From NCBI RefSeq assembly GCF_003114835.2, contig NZ_AP025028.1, positions 1,067,001 to 1,131,000 on the forward strand: a stretch of DNA of 64,000 nt, read 5' to 3'. The position numbers and the translations under genes were made by a program. Origin of the DNA: Leptospira kobayashii. GTDB taxonomy: Bacteria; Spirochaetota; Leptospiria; Leptospirales; Leptospiraceae. The notes beneath the pieces are model-generated. The model was not told where the DNA came from. It did no database searches and saw only the letters and a list, made by a program, of their open reading frames with translations. Shown in pieces: positions 9,053 to 17,015 of the stretch; position 1 is the first letter of the stretch, and every line of letters begins with the position of its first letter.

Positions 9053-11308
9053 TTATGTCTCTTTCCTTCCTCTCAGCCGAAGAGCATTCAATACGACAGA
9101 TACGGAACTCAAGGCCATGGCGAGGCCCGCTACCCAAGGAGCAAGCAAACCCGAGGCGGCAACAGGAATTCCAATGGCATTGTAGGCGAATGCCCAGAAT
9201 AGATTTTGTTTGATGTTTCGAACGGTCGCTTTACTGATTCTGATAGATTCAACTAATCTTTGTAAATCGCCTTTTACGATTACGATTCCAGCAGTTTCCA
9301 TTGCAATATCTGTTCCGTTTCCCATCGCAAAACCGACGTCAGCTTTAGCAAGAGCCGGAGCATCATTGATTCCGTCTCCCGCCATCCCTGTCGCTCCGAT
9401 TGAATTTTGAAAATCGGAAATAAGATCCAATTTTTCATTCGGGCTTAAAGATGCGTGGATTTTAGTAATCCCCACTTGATCAGCAACTAACTTTGCAATT
9501 TTTTTCAAATCTCCGGTCAATAACACTGGTTCGATGCCAAGTTCTTTTAGATCACGTATTGCTATTTTGCTTGATTCTTTGATTTTGTCTTCCAAGGCAA
9601 ATAAAATCCATGAGGACTTGGAACCGTCTAATTTACCCCAGACGATCGACTTCCCTTTTTCTTCCCAGGATTTACCGATTTCCAGAAGTTCTTCGGGCGG
9701 TTTGCCGCCACTTTCCAAAAGATAATCCAATTTTCCGGCCAATATGAAATCGTCTTCAACTCTAGCCCGAATTCCTCCTCCGGGAACCGACTGAAAATCT
9801 TTCGGTAAAAGCATATTTATCCCTTTGGACTTTATAAATTCTACGATTGATTTTGCTAACGGATGTTCGGAGGTAGATTCCGCAGAAGCAAATTTCGAGA
9901 GAATCGACCGTTCTTCGTCTCCGAACGTTTTGTAATCGGTGACAATCGGACTTCCTTCCGTCAAAGTTCCCGTTTTGTCAAATGCCAATACTTTCAAGTG
10001 GGCTGCGGTTTCCAAACTTTCCGCATCTCGGATTAGAATCCCCGATTTTGCGGCTCTTGTTGTTCCAACTAACAAAGATACAGGTGTGGCTAGCCCCAAG
10101 GCACAAGGACATGCTATGACAAGAACCGCAATCGCTTTTTCCAGAGCGGATCCTATATTTCCGGGTTCCAAATAGAAAAAACAAATTAGAAAATCTATCG
10201 CTGCGATACATACGACTATCGGAACAAATACGGATGAAATACGATCCGCCAATTTTTGAATGGGTGCTTTAGAGGTTTGCGCCTCCTCAACGGATCGAAT
10301 GATGGAGGATAAAACGGTTTGGTCTCCCACTTTTGTTGCTTTGAAAAGCAAGGAACCGTTTCCGTTGATCGTTCCTCCGAGAACGGAGTCGCCTATCTTT
10401 TTTTCAACGGGAAAACTTTCTCCGGTTAACATAGATTCGTTGGTGTCCGAATGCCCTTCCGTAACGATCCCGTCCGCCGGGATTTTTTCTCCCGGACGGA
10501 TTTGAATGATGTCACCGGGCTTTAAAAATTCTGCGGGAACTTCTTCAAACGAATTTCCTTTTTTAACGGAAGCGAAATTGGGTTTGAGACCTAACAGAGA
10601 TTTAATTGCCAATGAACTTTTGTGTTTTGCAATTGTTTCTAATAGTTTTCCGCCCAATAGAAAAGTCAGAAGCACTGCCGAGGTTTCATAATATAAATGA
10701 GGTAGAGATGAATGTTCCGCGTGAATCGGATTCGAATTTGTCTGTAGATACCAAAGTACGGTCATCGCCAAACTATAGCCGAATGCCGCCGAAGTTCCCA
10801 ATGCAACTAAAACATCCATATTGGCCATTTTGTTTTTCAGAGAACGATAAGCTCCTTTGTAAAAAGGAAAACCGATCCAGAATTGGATCGGTGTAGCAAG
10901 TGCAAGTTGAAAGAAAGGGGATAACAACCAACCGGGAATCGGAATCCAGGATAGTGCTTTGAAATGACCTACCATCGTATAAAGTAGGGGAATGGAAAAA
11001 AGGCACGATATGAAAAAACGAATCTTCAACCGGTTCTTTTCTTTTTCCTGTTCCGATTCATGAGATGACGGATCGGATGAATTGTGTTTTGCTGCTTTAT
11101 AACCCAAAGACTCTACTATTTTAAGCAGGTCTTCATTTGCAACCTCAGGGCCATGTTTCACAAATGCGGTTTCCATTGCAAAATTGACTCTTGCTTCCGT
11201 GATCCCAGGAGTCTTTTGTAATCCTCTTTCAATCCGAAGAGCACAGTTGGCACATGTCATTCCGTAGAGATCCAGGGTAACGTTTGTTTGTTTTTCAGAA
11301 CTTTCCAT
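9053..11308 (-). CDS. copA: Copper-translocating P-type ATPase CopA
   Basis: A 751-residue P1B ATPase that exports Cu(I) from the cytoplasm. One N-terminal heavy-metal domain carries GMTCANCALRIERGL (CxxC, residues about 15-30). The channel motif is CPCALGLATP, the phosphorylation motif is DKTGTLTEG, and the hinge is GDGINDAPALAKADVG. The dephosphorylation motif is TGES, and eight membrane helices are visible. The order and the CPC motif identify the copper/silver subclass. It lies 14 bases downstream of a small periplasmic metal-binding protein in the same orientation, and both are divergent from the CueR-type regulator, so transcription should be copper-induced from the promoter near 11785-11815. 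Confidence 0.96.
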   Translation of the reverse strand: MESSEKQTNVTLDLYGMTCANCALRIERGLQKTPGITEARVNFAMETAFVKHGPEVANEDLLKIVESLGYKAAKHNSSDPSSHESEQEKEKNRLKIRFFISCLFSIPLLYTMVGHFKALSWIPIPGWLLSPFFQLALATPIQFWIGFPFYKGAYRSLKNKMANMDVLVALGTSAAFGYSLAMTVLWYLQTNSNPIHAEHSSLPHLYYETSAVLLTFLLGGKLLETIAKHKSSLAIKSLLGLKPNFASVKKGNSFEEVPAEFLKPGDIIQIRPGEKIPADGIVTEGHSDTNESMLTGESFPVEKKIGDSVLGGTINGNGSLLFKATKVGDQTVLSSIIRSVEEAQTSKAPIQKLADRISSVFVPIVVCIAAIDFLICFFYLEPGNIGSALEKAIAVLVIACPCALGLATPVSLLVGTTRAAKSGILIRDAESLETAAHLKVLAFDKTGTLTEGSPIVTDYKTFGDEERSILSKFASAESTSEHPLAKSIVEFIKSKGINMLLPKDFQSVPGGGIRARVEDDFILAGKLDYLLESGGKPPEELLEIGKSWEEKGKSIVWGKLDGSKSSWILFALEDKIKESSKIAIRDLKELGIEPVLLTGDLKKIAKLVADQVGITKIHASLSPNEKLDLISDFQNSIGATGMAGDGINDAPALAKADVGFAMGNGTDIAMETAGIVIVKGDLQRLVESIRISKATVRNIKQNLFWAFAYNAIGIPVAASGLLAPWVAGLAMALSSVSVVLNALRLRGRKET

Positions 11309-11322
11309 AAAAGAATCTCCTT

Positions 11323-11748
11323 TCAGTGTTTATGATTTTGTTTTTCTATAAATCGGAAAGGAAGGGGATATATCACTTCGATTCCTTTCGCATTTTCGCG
11401 GGAAGAGCTCACGATTAATTTCGCATCCTTCTCGATAGGTTTCTCGTTTCCAAAGCAGTAAAAATGATCCGGATGAGTTTCGCATTTCAGATTTTCCCTT
11501 CTACCATTGGACTGAATCGCCACATTTACACTAGAATTTTTAGTAATCGGATTCTCGAAATTGAGATCTAGTAATAACAGTTTGAATTTTTTATCTCCTA
11601 AGGAAATTAATTCGGTATGAAATGCTCCCGGCATTCGGATTTGTCCTCCGTTGGGACCTGGTTTGTTTTCCCCGTGAGCAGCAAGATTTCCCGTAATACT
11701 TGCTATCATCATTGCTATAAGGAAAGCAGGATGGTTTATAATTTTCAT
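11323..11748 (-). CDS. Periplasmic copper-associated protein, first gene of the copA operon
   Basis: A 141-residue protein with a signal peptide (MKIINHPAFLIAMMIASITGNLAA) and an AAGGAG ribosome site. The mature N-terminus HGENKPGPNGGQIRMPGAFHTEL has the HG..GPNGG...H.E pattern seen in periplasmic domains of heavy-metal efflux systems. Later residues include ETHPDHFYC and a His-rich tail (KQNHKH), all potential Cu ligands. It is the first gene after the CueR-type promoter and lies 14 bases before copA. It probably binds or buffers copper exported to the periplasm. The role is inferred from context and composition. Confidence 0.75.
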   Translation of the reverse strand: MKIINHPAFLIAMMIASITGNLAAHGENKPGPNGGQIRMPGAFHTELISLGDKKFKLLLLDLNFENPITKNSSVNVAIQSNGRRENLKCETHPDHFYCFGNEKPIEKDAKLIVSSSRENAKGIEVIYPLPFRFIEKQNHKH

Positions 11749-11784
11749 AAGATAATCTCCTTGGTCTATGAATTGTTTGATTCA

Positions 11785-11815
11785 ATTCTCAACCTTCCCA
11801 TCATGGGAAGGTCAA
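11785..11815 (-). promoter_or_regulatory. CueR/MerR-type promoter and operator for the copA operon
   Basis: On the minus strand, TTGACC (-35) and GAGAAT (-10) are separated by 19 bases, the long spacer that MerR-family activators correct. A perfect 21-base palindrome at 11792-11812, with ACCTTCC and GGAAGGT arms, overlaps the -35 and fills the spacer. These arms match the known CueR box consensus. The predicted transcript starts about 30 bases before the ATG at 11748. Confidence 0.88.
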
Positions 11816-11872
11816 GAGGATATGGAAAAAAAGTATGGTTTTTGAAAAAAAAAGATTTAATTATTCTTACAA

Positions 11873-11893
11873 ACCTTCTAATGATAGGAAGGT
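11873..11893 (+). promoter_or_regulatory. Second CueR-type operator, before the regulator gene
   Basis: A near-perfect 21-base palindrome with ACCTTCT and GGAAGGT arms lies 39 bases before the GTG start of the regulator. Flanking -35 and -10 elements around its 19-base spacer are weak (CAAACC and GTAAAA on the plus strand). It probably mediates autoregulation; which strand it serves is not settled by sequence alone. Confidence 0.75.
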
Positions 11894-11932
11894 TGTAAAA
11901 ATCTATTTGTTGGAAAATCGGGGAGATAGATC

Positions 11933-12319
11933 GTGAATATCGGAGAAGTAGCAAAGGTATCGGGAATCAATTCCAAAATGGTTCGTCATTATGAATCGAT
12001 CGGACTCATCCCTAAAGCGTTTCGTGCGGAGTCGGGTTATCGGGTTTATTCCGAGAGCGATGCACATATTTTGAAATTCGTAAAGAAGGCGAGAAACCTG
12101 GGTTTTCCTTTGCAGGATATTAAAAAATTAGTCAGTCTTTGGCGCAATAAATCAAGGGCAAGCTCGCAGGTAAAGGCACTTGCCATGCATCATTTAAAAG
12201 ATATGGAAACCAAAATCCAGGAGTTGCAAGCGATGGTGTCCACGTTAAAACATTTAACAAAAAATTGTCATGGGGACAATCGACCGGATTGTCCGATCCT
12301 TACCGGGCTTGAAGACTGA
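11933..12319 (+). CDS. cueR: CueR-type copper-responsive MerR-family regulator
   Basis: A 128-residue MerR-family protein starting at GTG, with GGGGAG nine bases upstream. The N-terminal winged helix is clear (MNIGEVAKVSGINSKMVRHY then ESIGLIP and GYRVYSE), followed by the dimerisation coiled coil. The C-terminus has Cys-x7-Cys (CHGDNRPDC), the Cu(I)-binding pair spacing of CueR, and CPILTGLED parallels CueR's CPIIENL. It is divergent from the copA operon with two CueR-type palindromes in between. It should bind them, distort the 19-base promoter spacer when loaded with Cu(I), and activate copA. Confidence 0.92.
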   Translation: MNIGEVAKVSGINSKMVRHYESIGLIPKAFRAESGYRVYSESDAHILKFVKKARNLGFPLQDIKKLVSLWRNKSRASSQVKALAMHHLKDMETKIQELQAMVSTLKHLTKNCHGDNRPDCPILTGLED

Positions 12320-12386
12320 TCTTATCGTAAATGATTTGTTAGTTGGATTTCGGTCGTTTCCTTAGATACCGAACTTTATAAATTTC

Positions 12387-12405
12387 TCTAGGGAGAATCC
12401 CTAGA
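12387..12405. repeat. Small perfect hairpin after cueR
   Basis: TCTAGGGA and TCCCTAGA form an 8-base stem with a GAA loop, between the cueR stop and the cyclase start. No U-tract follows. It may be a weak terminator for cueR or a protein-binding palindrome in front of the cyclase gene. Confidence 0.4.
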
Positions 12406-12462
12406 CATAAGAAAGATAATTTGAATTGCAATTAATCCAAACTATATTGTAATGCTCTCCGC

Positions 12463-14601
12463 ATGCCCCTTCTCTTTCTCGCGATTGTTTCATTTTCCTT
12501 TAGCTGTTTACAAATTGCATCCAAACCCTCCCCGAAAATCGAATCCGGGGTTTTAGACTTAAGGCAATGGAATCTTTCCCGGGACGGATCCGTGGTTCTA
12601 CAGGGCCAATCCGAGTTTTATTGGGAGGAGTTTTTGTCACCGGAAGACTTCAAAAAGAAAGAATCCGAAAAAAAGAAAGAGATTCCCCATTTTAAATACA
12701 TTCCGTCCGTTTGGAACGGAACCTTGGTGGATGAAAAAAAGATCCCGGGACATGGATACGCTACCTTTCGTTTTAAAGTCCTAGTAAATCCGGACGATGT
12801 AAAGGAGTTGGCCCTTAAACTTTCCGATCAGGGACATGCATACCGGATGTATTTGAACGGACAACAGGTTTTGGAATCGGGGAAAGTTGGCCGCACCAAA
12901 GAAGAAATGAAGCCTGAAATGAAACCGGCTATCTTTCGTTTTGCGACAACCGGACCAGAGATGGATTTTATCTTTCATGTTTCCAATTTTCATCATAGGG
13001 CGGGCGGGCTTCGTTATGAAATCAAGCTGGGTGCGGAAGACAGAATACTGGAAGAAAGACAGACACGTTATCTGATCGAATCCTTTTTATACGGTGGGTT
13101 CTTCATCATAGCTCTTTATCATTTTGCGATTTATTCCTTTCGGAGAAAAAACCCCACTACATTTTATTTCGGAGGATTTTGTATCACAGTGATGCTTTAT
13201 TCTGCCGTTACGGGGGAAAGATTATTATATCATTATCTTCCAGATCTATTCGGTTGGAGTACAAAGTACAAGATAGAGTTCATAACGATTTCTCTAATGA
13301 CTTCTTTTTTCACCGCTTTTTTCGCGGAACTCTACCACGAAGATAAATCAAAACTAAGATATATTATCAACCTTGTCATAGGGATCAATCTTGCCTTTAT
13401 CGTATTTACCCTGTTTGCGGAGCCTGTTGTTTTTACGGAAATGCTGAACTTGCTTGATATATCAAGAGTTATGTTGAGCTGTTACGTGATCTACGGATTG
13501 TTTCTCTCGATTAAACACAAAAAAGAAGGAAGCATTCTTTTTTTAATGGCTATCCTGTTTGTTTTTGTATGCGGCATCAACGATAGTTTGACAGGTCGAT
13601 CGATTATCAATACTCCTAGAATTCTGAGTTACGGATTGACCTCTATGATTCTTTTGCAGGCGATCATGCTGGCAAAAATTTTCACAAATGATTTTGTGAC
13701 TGCGGAAACTCTTACGACTTCCCTGTCGCAAACTAATAGAGCTTACAGTCGATTTGTTCCCACCGAGTTTCTGAACCTTCTCGAAAAAAAATCCATATTG
13801 GACATTCATTTGGGAGATCATGTACAAAGAGAGATGACTGTTTTGTTTTCGGACATACGTTCCTATACCGCTATGTCCGAAAAAATGTCTCCCAGCGAAA
13901 ATTTCCAATTTGTGAATTCCTATCTCAATAAAATAGCACCTGTTATTGAAAGTAATCACGGTTTTATAGATAAGTATATCGGAGATGCTATCATGGGTCT
14001 CTTCCCCGGTGACGCAGATAATGCAATCCAAGCTTCCATTTCCATTCAAAAAGAAATCGGAAAGTACAATCTGTCCAGAAAAGACCTGGGAACGAATCCT
14101 TTGAAAGTAGGAATCGGTCTTCATACCGGCAATCTGATTTTGGGAACTATCGGACACAATGAACGGATGGAAGGGACTGTAGTTTCGGATTCTGTAAACC
14201 TGGCTTCCAGGATTGAAGGACTGACCAAATACTATGGAAGCAATATTCTGATCAGTGAAGATACGTTTCATTCCTTGAAAGATCCTCAGAAGTATCATGC
14301 GAGACTTTTGGACAACGTAATGGTAACAGGCAAAGAAACCAGTATCTTCGTCATCGAAATTTTGGACGGTTATGAGAAGGAAGACTTGGATCGGTTTTTA
14401 TCCACCAAAAAAGATTTTGAAATCGGTCATATTTTGTATAAGGAAAAAGCATTCAACGCAAGTATTGATTTCTTCAAAAAAGTTTTGGAAGCAAATCCTA
14501 TCGATTCCGCTTGCGCTTTCTATCTCAAACGAGCTGAATTTTATGATGCTCATGGCGCTCCTCCAGAATGGGAAGGAATAGAAGTTTTTGCTGAAAAATA
14601 A
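12463..14601 (+). CDS. 7TMR-DISM receptor with class III adenylate cyclase domain
   Basis: A 712-residue membrane protein. After a hydrophobic, Cys-containing signal (FSFSCLQIASK) comes a galactose-binding-like periplasmic domain of the 7TMR-DISMED1 kind (residues about 30-195). A block of about seven helices follows (200-410), then a class III cyclase domain (445-620). The cyclase has both metal aspartates (VLFSDIRSYT and YIGDAIMGLF), a Lys in FIDKYIG, and DSVNLASRIE, whose Asp, Asn and Arg fit an adenylate rather than guanylate cyclase. The tail has a TPR-like helix pair. It is followed three bases later by an AraC-type regulator, perhaps its target pathway. cAMP could also feed the Crp-family protein at 60.8 kb. 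Confidence 0.88.
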   Translation: MPLLFLAIVSFSFSCLQIASKPSPKIESGVLDLRQWNLSRDGSVVLQGQSEFYWEEFLSPEDFKKKESEKKKEIPHFKYIPSVWNGTLVDEKKIPGHGYATFRFKVLVNPDDVKELALKLSDQGHAYRMYLNGQQVLESGKVGRTKEEMKPEMKPAIFRFATTGPEMDFIFHVSNFHHRAGGLRYEIKLGAEDRILEERQTRYLIESFLYGGFFIIALYHFAIYSFRRKNPTTFYFGGFCITVMLYSAVTGERLLYHYLPDLFGWSTKYKIEFITISLMTSFFTAFFAELYHEDKSKLRYIINLVIGINLAFIVFTLFAEPVVFTEMLNLLDISRVMLSCYVIYGLFLSIKHKKEGSILFLMAILFVFVCGINDSLTGRSIINTPRILSYGLTSMILLQAIMLAKIFTNDFVTAETLTTSLSQTNRAYSRFVPTEFLNLLEKKSILDIHLGDHVQREMTVLFSDIRSYTAMSEKMSPSENFQFVNSYLNKIAPVIESNHGFIDKYIGDAIMGLFPGDADNAIQASISIQKEIGKYNLSRKDLGTNPLKVGIGLHTGNLILGTIGHNERMEGTVVSDSVNLASRIEGLTKYYGSNILISEDTFHSLKDPQKYHARLLDNVMVTGKETSIFVIEILDGYEKEDLDRFLSTKKDFEIGHILYKEKAFNASIDFFKKVLEANPIDSACAFYLKRAEFYDAHGAPPEWEGIEVFAEK

Positions 14602-14604
14602 TAG

Positions 14605-15417
14605 ATGACTCGGTTTTTTGCACCTTCCGAAAAACTTTCTTCTTATGTGAAAGAGTACTGGGTTTGGGAAAGTGTAAACACAAAAGATTTGCCTTGGATT
14701 TTGCCTTCCTATGAACCGGAATTGGTATTTCATCTGGGCGTTCCGCCGAAAGTTTGTTTCGATGAATCTCCGCAGATTCAACTAACAAACGTTCACTGGG
14801 TCGGTCCTCAGACCAGACGTTGGAAACTGGAATCCGATTTCCCGGTGCAAGTGGTATCCGTTCGTTTTTTGCCGGGTGCGATATACGAGTGTTATTCGAT
14901 AAAAGGCAATGAATTGACTGACTCTTTTTTTTCTGCTGAAAAATATTTCAGAGGAACGGATATCAATTCATTTCGGAACGATCTGTCCGTGACCGATGCG
15001 GCAAATATCGCCGACGTATTGAATTTGTTTTTAACGGAAAATCTGCAAAATAAAGAGGACATCCCTCCTTATATTCGGTTTGCTTTGATTCGTTTGATGA
15101 AAGAGCCGGAAAAAATAACAGATCTCGCAAACGGATTGCAGATTTCCCGTAAACAATTGGATCGTAAATTCAAGGAAGTTTACGGTCTTTCTCCGAAAGA
15201 CTTCCGCAAGATACACCGTTTGCTTTCCATGATTCGAAATCCGATTCATTATAAAAGTAGAAACGAACATTCTAAATTGACCGAACTTGCCCATCATTTT
15301 GATTACTCGGATCAATCCCATCTCATCCACGACTTCAAGAATATTTCCGGTGTCCTTCCAAAAGAATGGTTTGATTTATACGAAAAAATGTCTCATTTTT
15401 ACAATTCCGATCCTTAG
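14605..15417 (+). CDS. AraC-family transcriptional regulator
   Basis: A 270-residue protein whose ATG lies three bases after the cyclase stop, so the two are likely co-translated. The N-terminal half (SYVKEYWVWES, ELVFHLGVPP, VHWVGPQTRRW and VVSVRFLPGA) matches the sensor domain common to AraC regulators of the DUF6597 type. The C-terminal half has the double helix-turn-helix: ITDLANGLQISRKQLDRKF then LTELAHHFDYSDQSHLIHDF, ending in the signature-like GVLPKEW. Ligand and targets are unknown. Its physical coupling to an adenylate cyclase suggests a shared stimulus. Confidence 0.85.
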   Translation: MTRFFAPSEKLSSYVKEYWVWESVNTKDLPWILPSYEPELVFHLGVPPKVCFDESPQIQLTNVHWVGPQTRRWKLESDFPVQVVSVRFLPGAIYECYSIKGNELTDSFFSAEKYFRGTDINSFRNDLSVTDAANIADVLNLFLTENLQNKEDIPPYIRFALIRLMKEPEKITDLANGLQISRKQLDRKFKEVYGLSPKDFRKIHRLLSMIRNPIHYKSRNEHSKLTELAHHFDYSDQSHLIHDFKNISGVLPKEWFDLYEKMSHFYNSDP

Positions 15418-15429
15418 ATTCGGATTACC

Positions 15430-15445
15430 CTTATCGAAAGATAAG
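15430..15445. repeat. Short hairpin with GNRA tetraloop before the ankyrin gene
   Basis: CTTATC and GATAAG pair across a GAAA loop, 12 bases after the AraC stop and just before the AAGGA ribosome site of the next gene. It could tune translation or mark an operon boundary; it is too short to call a terminator. Confidence 0.3.
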
Positions 15446-15461
15446 TTTAAGGAAGATAAGA

Positions 15462-15947
15462 ATGTTCGCTTTTCGCATCGGAAAACAATGGCTCGGTCTC
15501 TTGTCTGCTTGGACCCAGAGAAATAGATTTAGAAATTTAATTAAATCTATGTTAGATGGAGACAGGCGAAGGTTCGATGTCCTTTTGGATGTATTGAAAT
15601 CGGATACGGGATTCGGACATTCCGCTCCGCTTCTTTTGGGACTTGCTGCGGTGGAGACGGAAGACCCTTATTTTTTAGAAACTCTTTTGTCTTCCGGTCT
15701 CGATCCGAACAGGCCAAATGAACAGGGAATTTTCCCTCTCCATACTGCCGTTGAGAATGGCAAAAAAGAATCGGTTCTTATACTTTTGATTCGTGGGGCC
15801 AACCCGGATGTATGTGACCCGGACCAAGTGACTCCTTTGCATATTGCCAACAGTTATGACGGATTAGGCGAGATTTCCGATTTGTTACTCGAATACGGTG
15901 CCAATCCGAATCGGAGAGATCGATTGGGGAAAAGGTATTTGATGTAA
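15462..15947 (+). CDS. Small ankyrin-repeat protein
   Basis: A 161-residue protein with an AAGGA ribosome site. Residues about 60-155 contain three ankyrin repeats, visible as G-x-T-P/F-P-L-H-x-A-x-x-N/S-G units: GIFPLHTAVENGKKESVLIL, then VTPLHIANSYDGLGEISDLL with GANPN and GANPD turns. The N-terminal 50 residues are basic and helical (FRIGKQWLGLLSAW). Ankyrin repeats bind other proteins; no catalytic domain is present and the partner is unknown. It is preceded by a short hairpin and followed by a lipoprotein gene. Confidence 0.82.
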   Translation: MFAFRIGKQWLGLLSAWTQRNRFRNLIKSMLDGDRRRFDVLLDVLKSDTGFGHSAPLLLGLAAVETEDPYFLETLLSSGLDPNRPNEQGIFPLHTAVENGKKESVLILLIRGANPDVCDPDQVTPLHIANSYDGLGEISDLLLEYGANPNRRDRLGKRYLM

Positions 15948-15993
15948 ACGGTTCGGTTTTTATCTTGAAGTCTTCCTTCGTATTTTTATTCTT

Positions 15994-16944
15994 TTGGAAA
16001 TGGTTCGTCTTTATCTTTTTTTTCTACAGGTCGTCTGTATGTTATTGGTTTTTTTCCATTGCACAGAAGAATCAAAAACTTCAGAACTTTATTTTCCACA
16101 GTCTCTTCCCGGAGAGATTTCCATTAAAACCACTTTGGGAAAAGAAGAAAATCTGAGAAAGTTACAATCCGTTTCCAAAGGAAAAGGATTGAGCTTGGAA
16201 GAATGGAAAGACTTGGAAAAAAATAAAATCGATGATTCTCAGATTAATCGTTATTATGCGAAAGAAAAAACAGGCTCTTCCGGCTTCGATGTTTCCATTG
16301 ATATGATTGATAGCAAAAGAGAAGGGATCCGCCGCAGACTTGCCTGGACACGTATTTTTAAAATGGCGAATGTATCCGTTTCTTCGGATGAGTCTTCCTA
16401 TTTCTCACTTTCCAAAATCAATTTGAAAAATGCAATCAGTTCGGGAAACTCCGATCATCCCAAATGGACGATTGTGGAATGGAGTGATTTCAATTGTAGC
16501 TTTTGCCGGAAGAGTCATCCTGCGTCGGCGGCGATCCGCAAAAAATACGGAAAGGATATTTTGTGGATCAAAAAGGATTACCCTTTGGAGGCCGATACGA
16601 AAGAAGGATTATTGGCATTAAGTGTTATGCGATGCGTACATTCCGAACGGCCCGCACTCTATTGGCAAAGCCTGGACTCCGTTTATGAACTGAAAAACTT
16701 TTCGGTAACTTCGATGCAAAAAAAGCTGGAAGCAAGTTCCGTTCCCGGAAATGTAATAGAATTTTGTACATCGGAAGAATCCGTCTCCCGATTTGAGGAA
16801 GTGGTAAGAAAGGACCATTCGGAAGCAGTTTCCATAGGTGTGAGCGCCATTCCAACGATCCTTGTGAACGGAAGATTTGTTGTAGGTGCACTCAGCTTTG
16901 TTTCTTTTGAAAAAATCCTGAAAGCCACTCTCCCTTCCAAATAA
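15994..16944 (+). CDS. DsbA-like thioredoxin-fold lipoprotein
   Basis: A 316-residue exported protein. The N-terminus (VVCMLLVFFHCTEESK) has a hydrophobic run ending in Cys followed by acidic residues, fitting a spirochaetal lipobox. Residues about 150-315 form a DsbA/DsbG-type thioredoxin fold: VEWSDFNCSFCRKSH holds the CxxC (CSFC), and VSIGVSAIPTILVNGRFVVG has the cis-proline loop. Residues 35-140 have no known fold and may be an interaction arm. It likely oxidises or isomerises disulfides of envelope proteins. The first ATG has a poor ribosome site; ATG at 16000 is an alternative. Confidence 0.82.
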   Translation: MEMVRLYLFFLQVVCMLLVFFHCTEESKTSELYFPQSLPGEISIKTTLGKEENLRKLQSVSKGKGLSLEEWKDLEKNKIDDSQINRYYAKEKTGSSGFDVSIDMIDSKREGIRRRLAWTRIFKMANVSVSSDESSYFSLSKINLKNAISSGNSDHPKWTIVEWSDFNCSFCRKSHPASAAIRKKYGKDILWIKKDYPLEADTKEGLLALSVMRCVHSERPALYWQSLDSVYELKNFSVTSMQKKLEASSVPGNVIEFCTSEESVSRFEEVVRKDHSEAVSIGVSAIPTILVNGRFVVGALSFVSFEKILKATLPSK

Positions 16945-17015
16945 ATTTCTTGCCAATTCCCAGGGAGAGGTATCCCCTAATGAAGCCTATATTTTTCTAC
17001 GAGGTTGCAGGATTT

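Noticed and set aside
13543..14298. 251-residue ORF on the minus strand
   Set aside because: Lies wholly within the cyclase gene, whose frame has full class III motifs; composition is that of a frame shadow.
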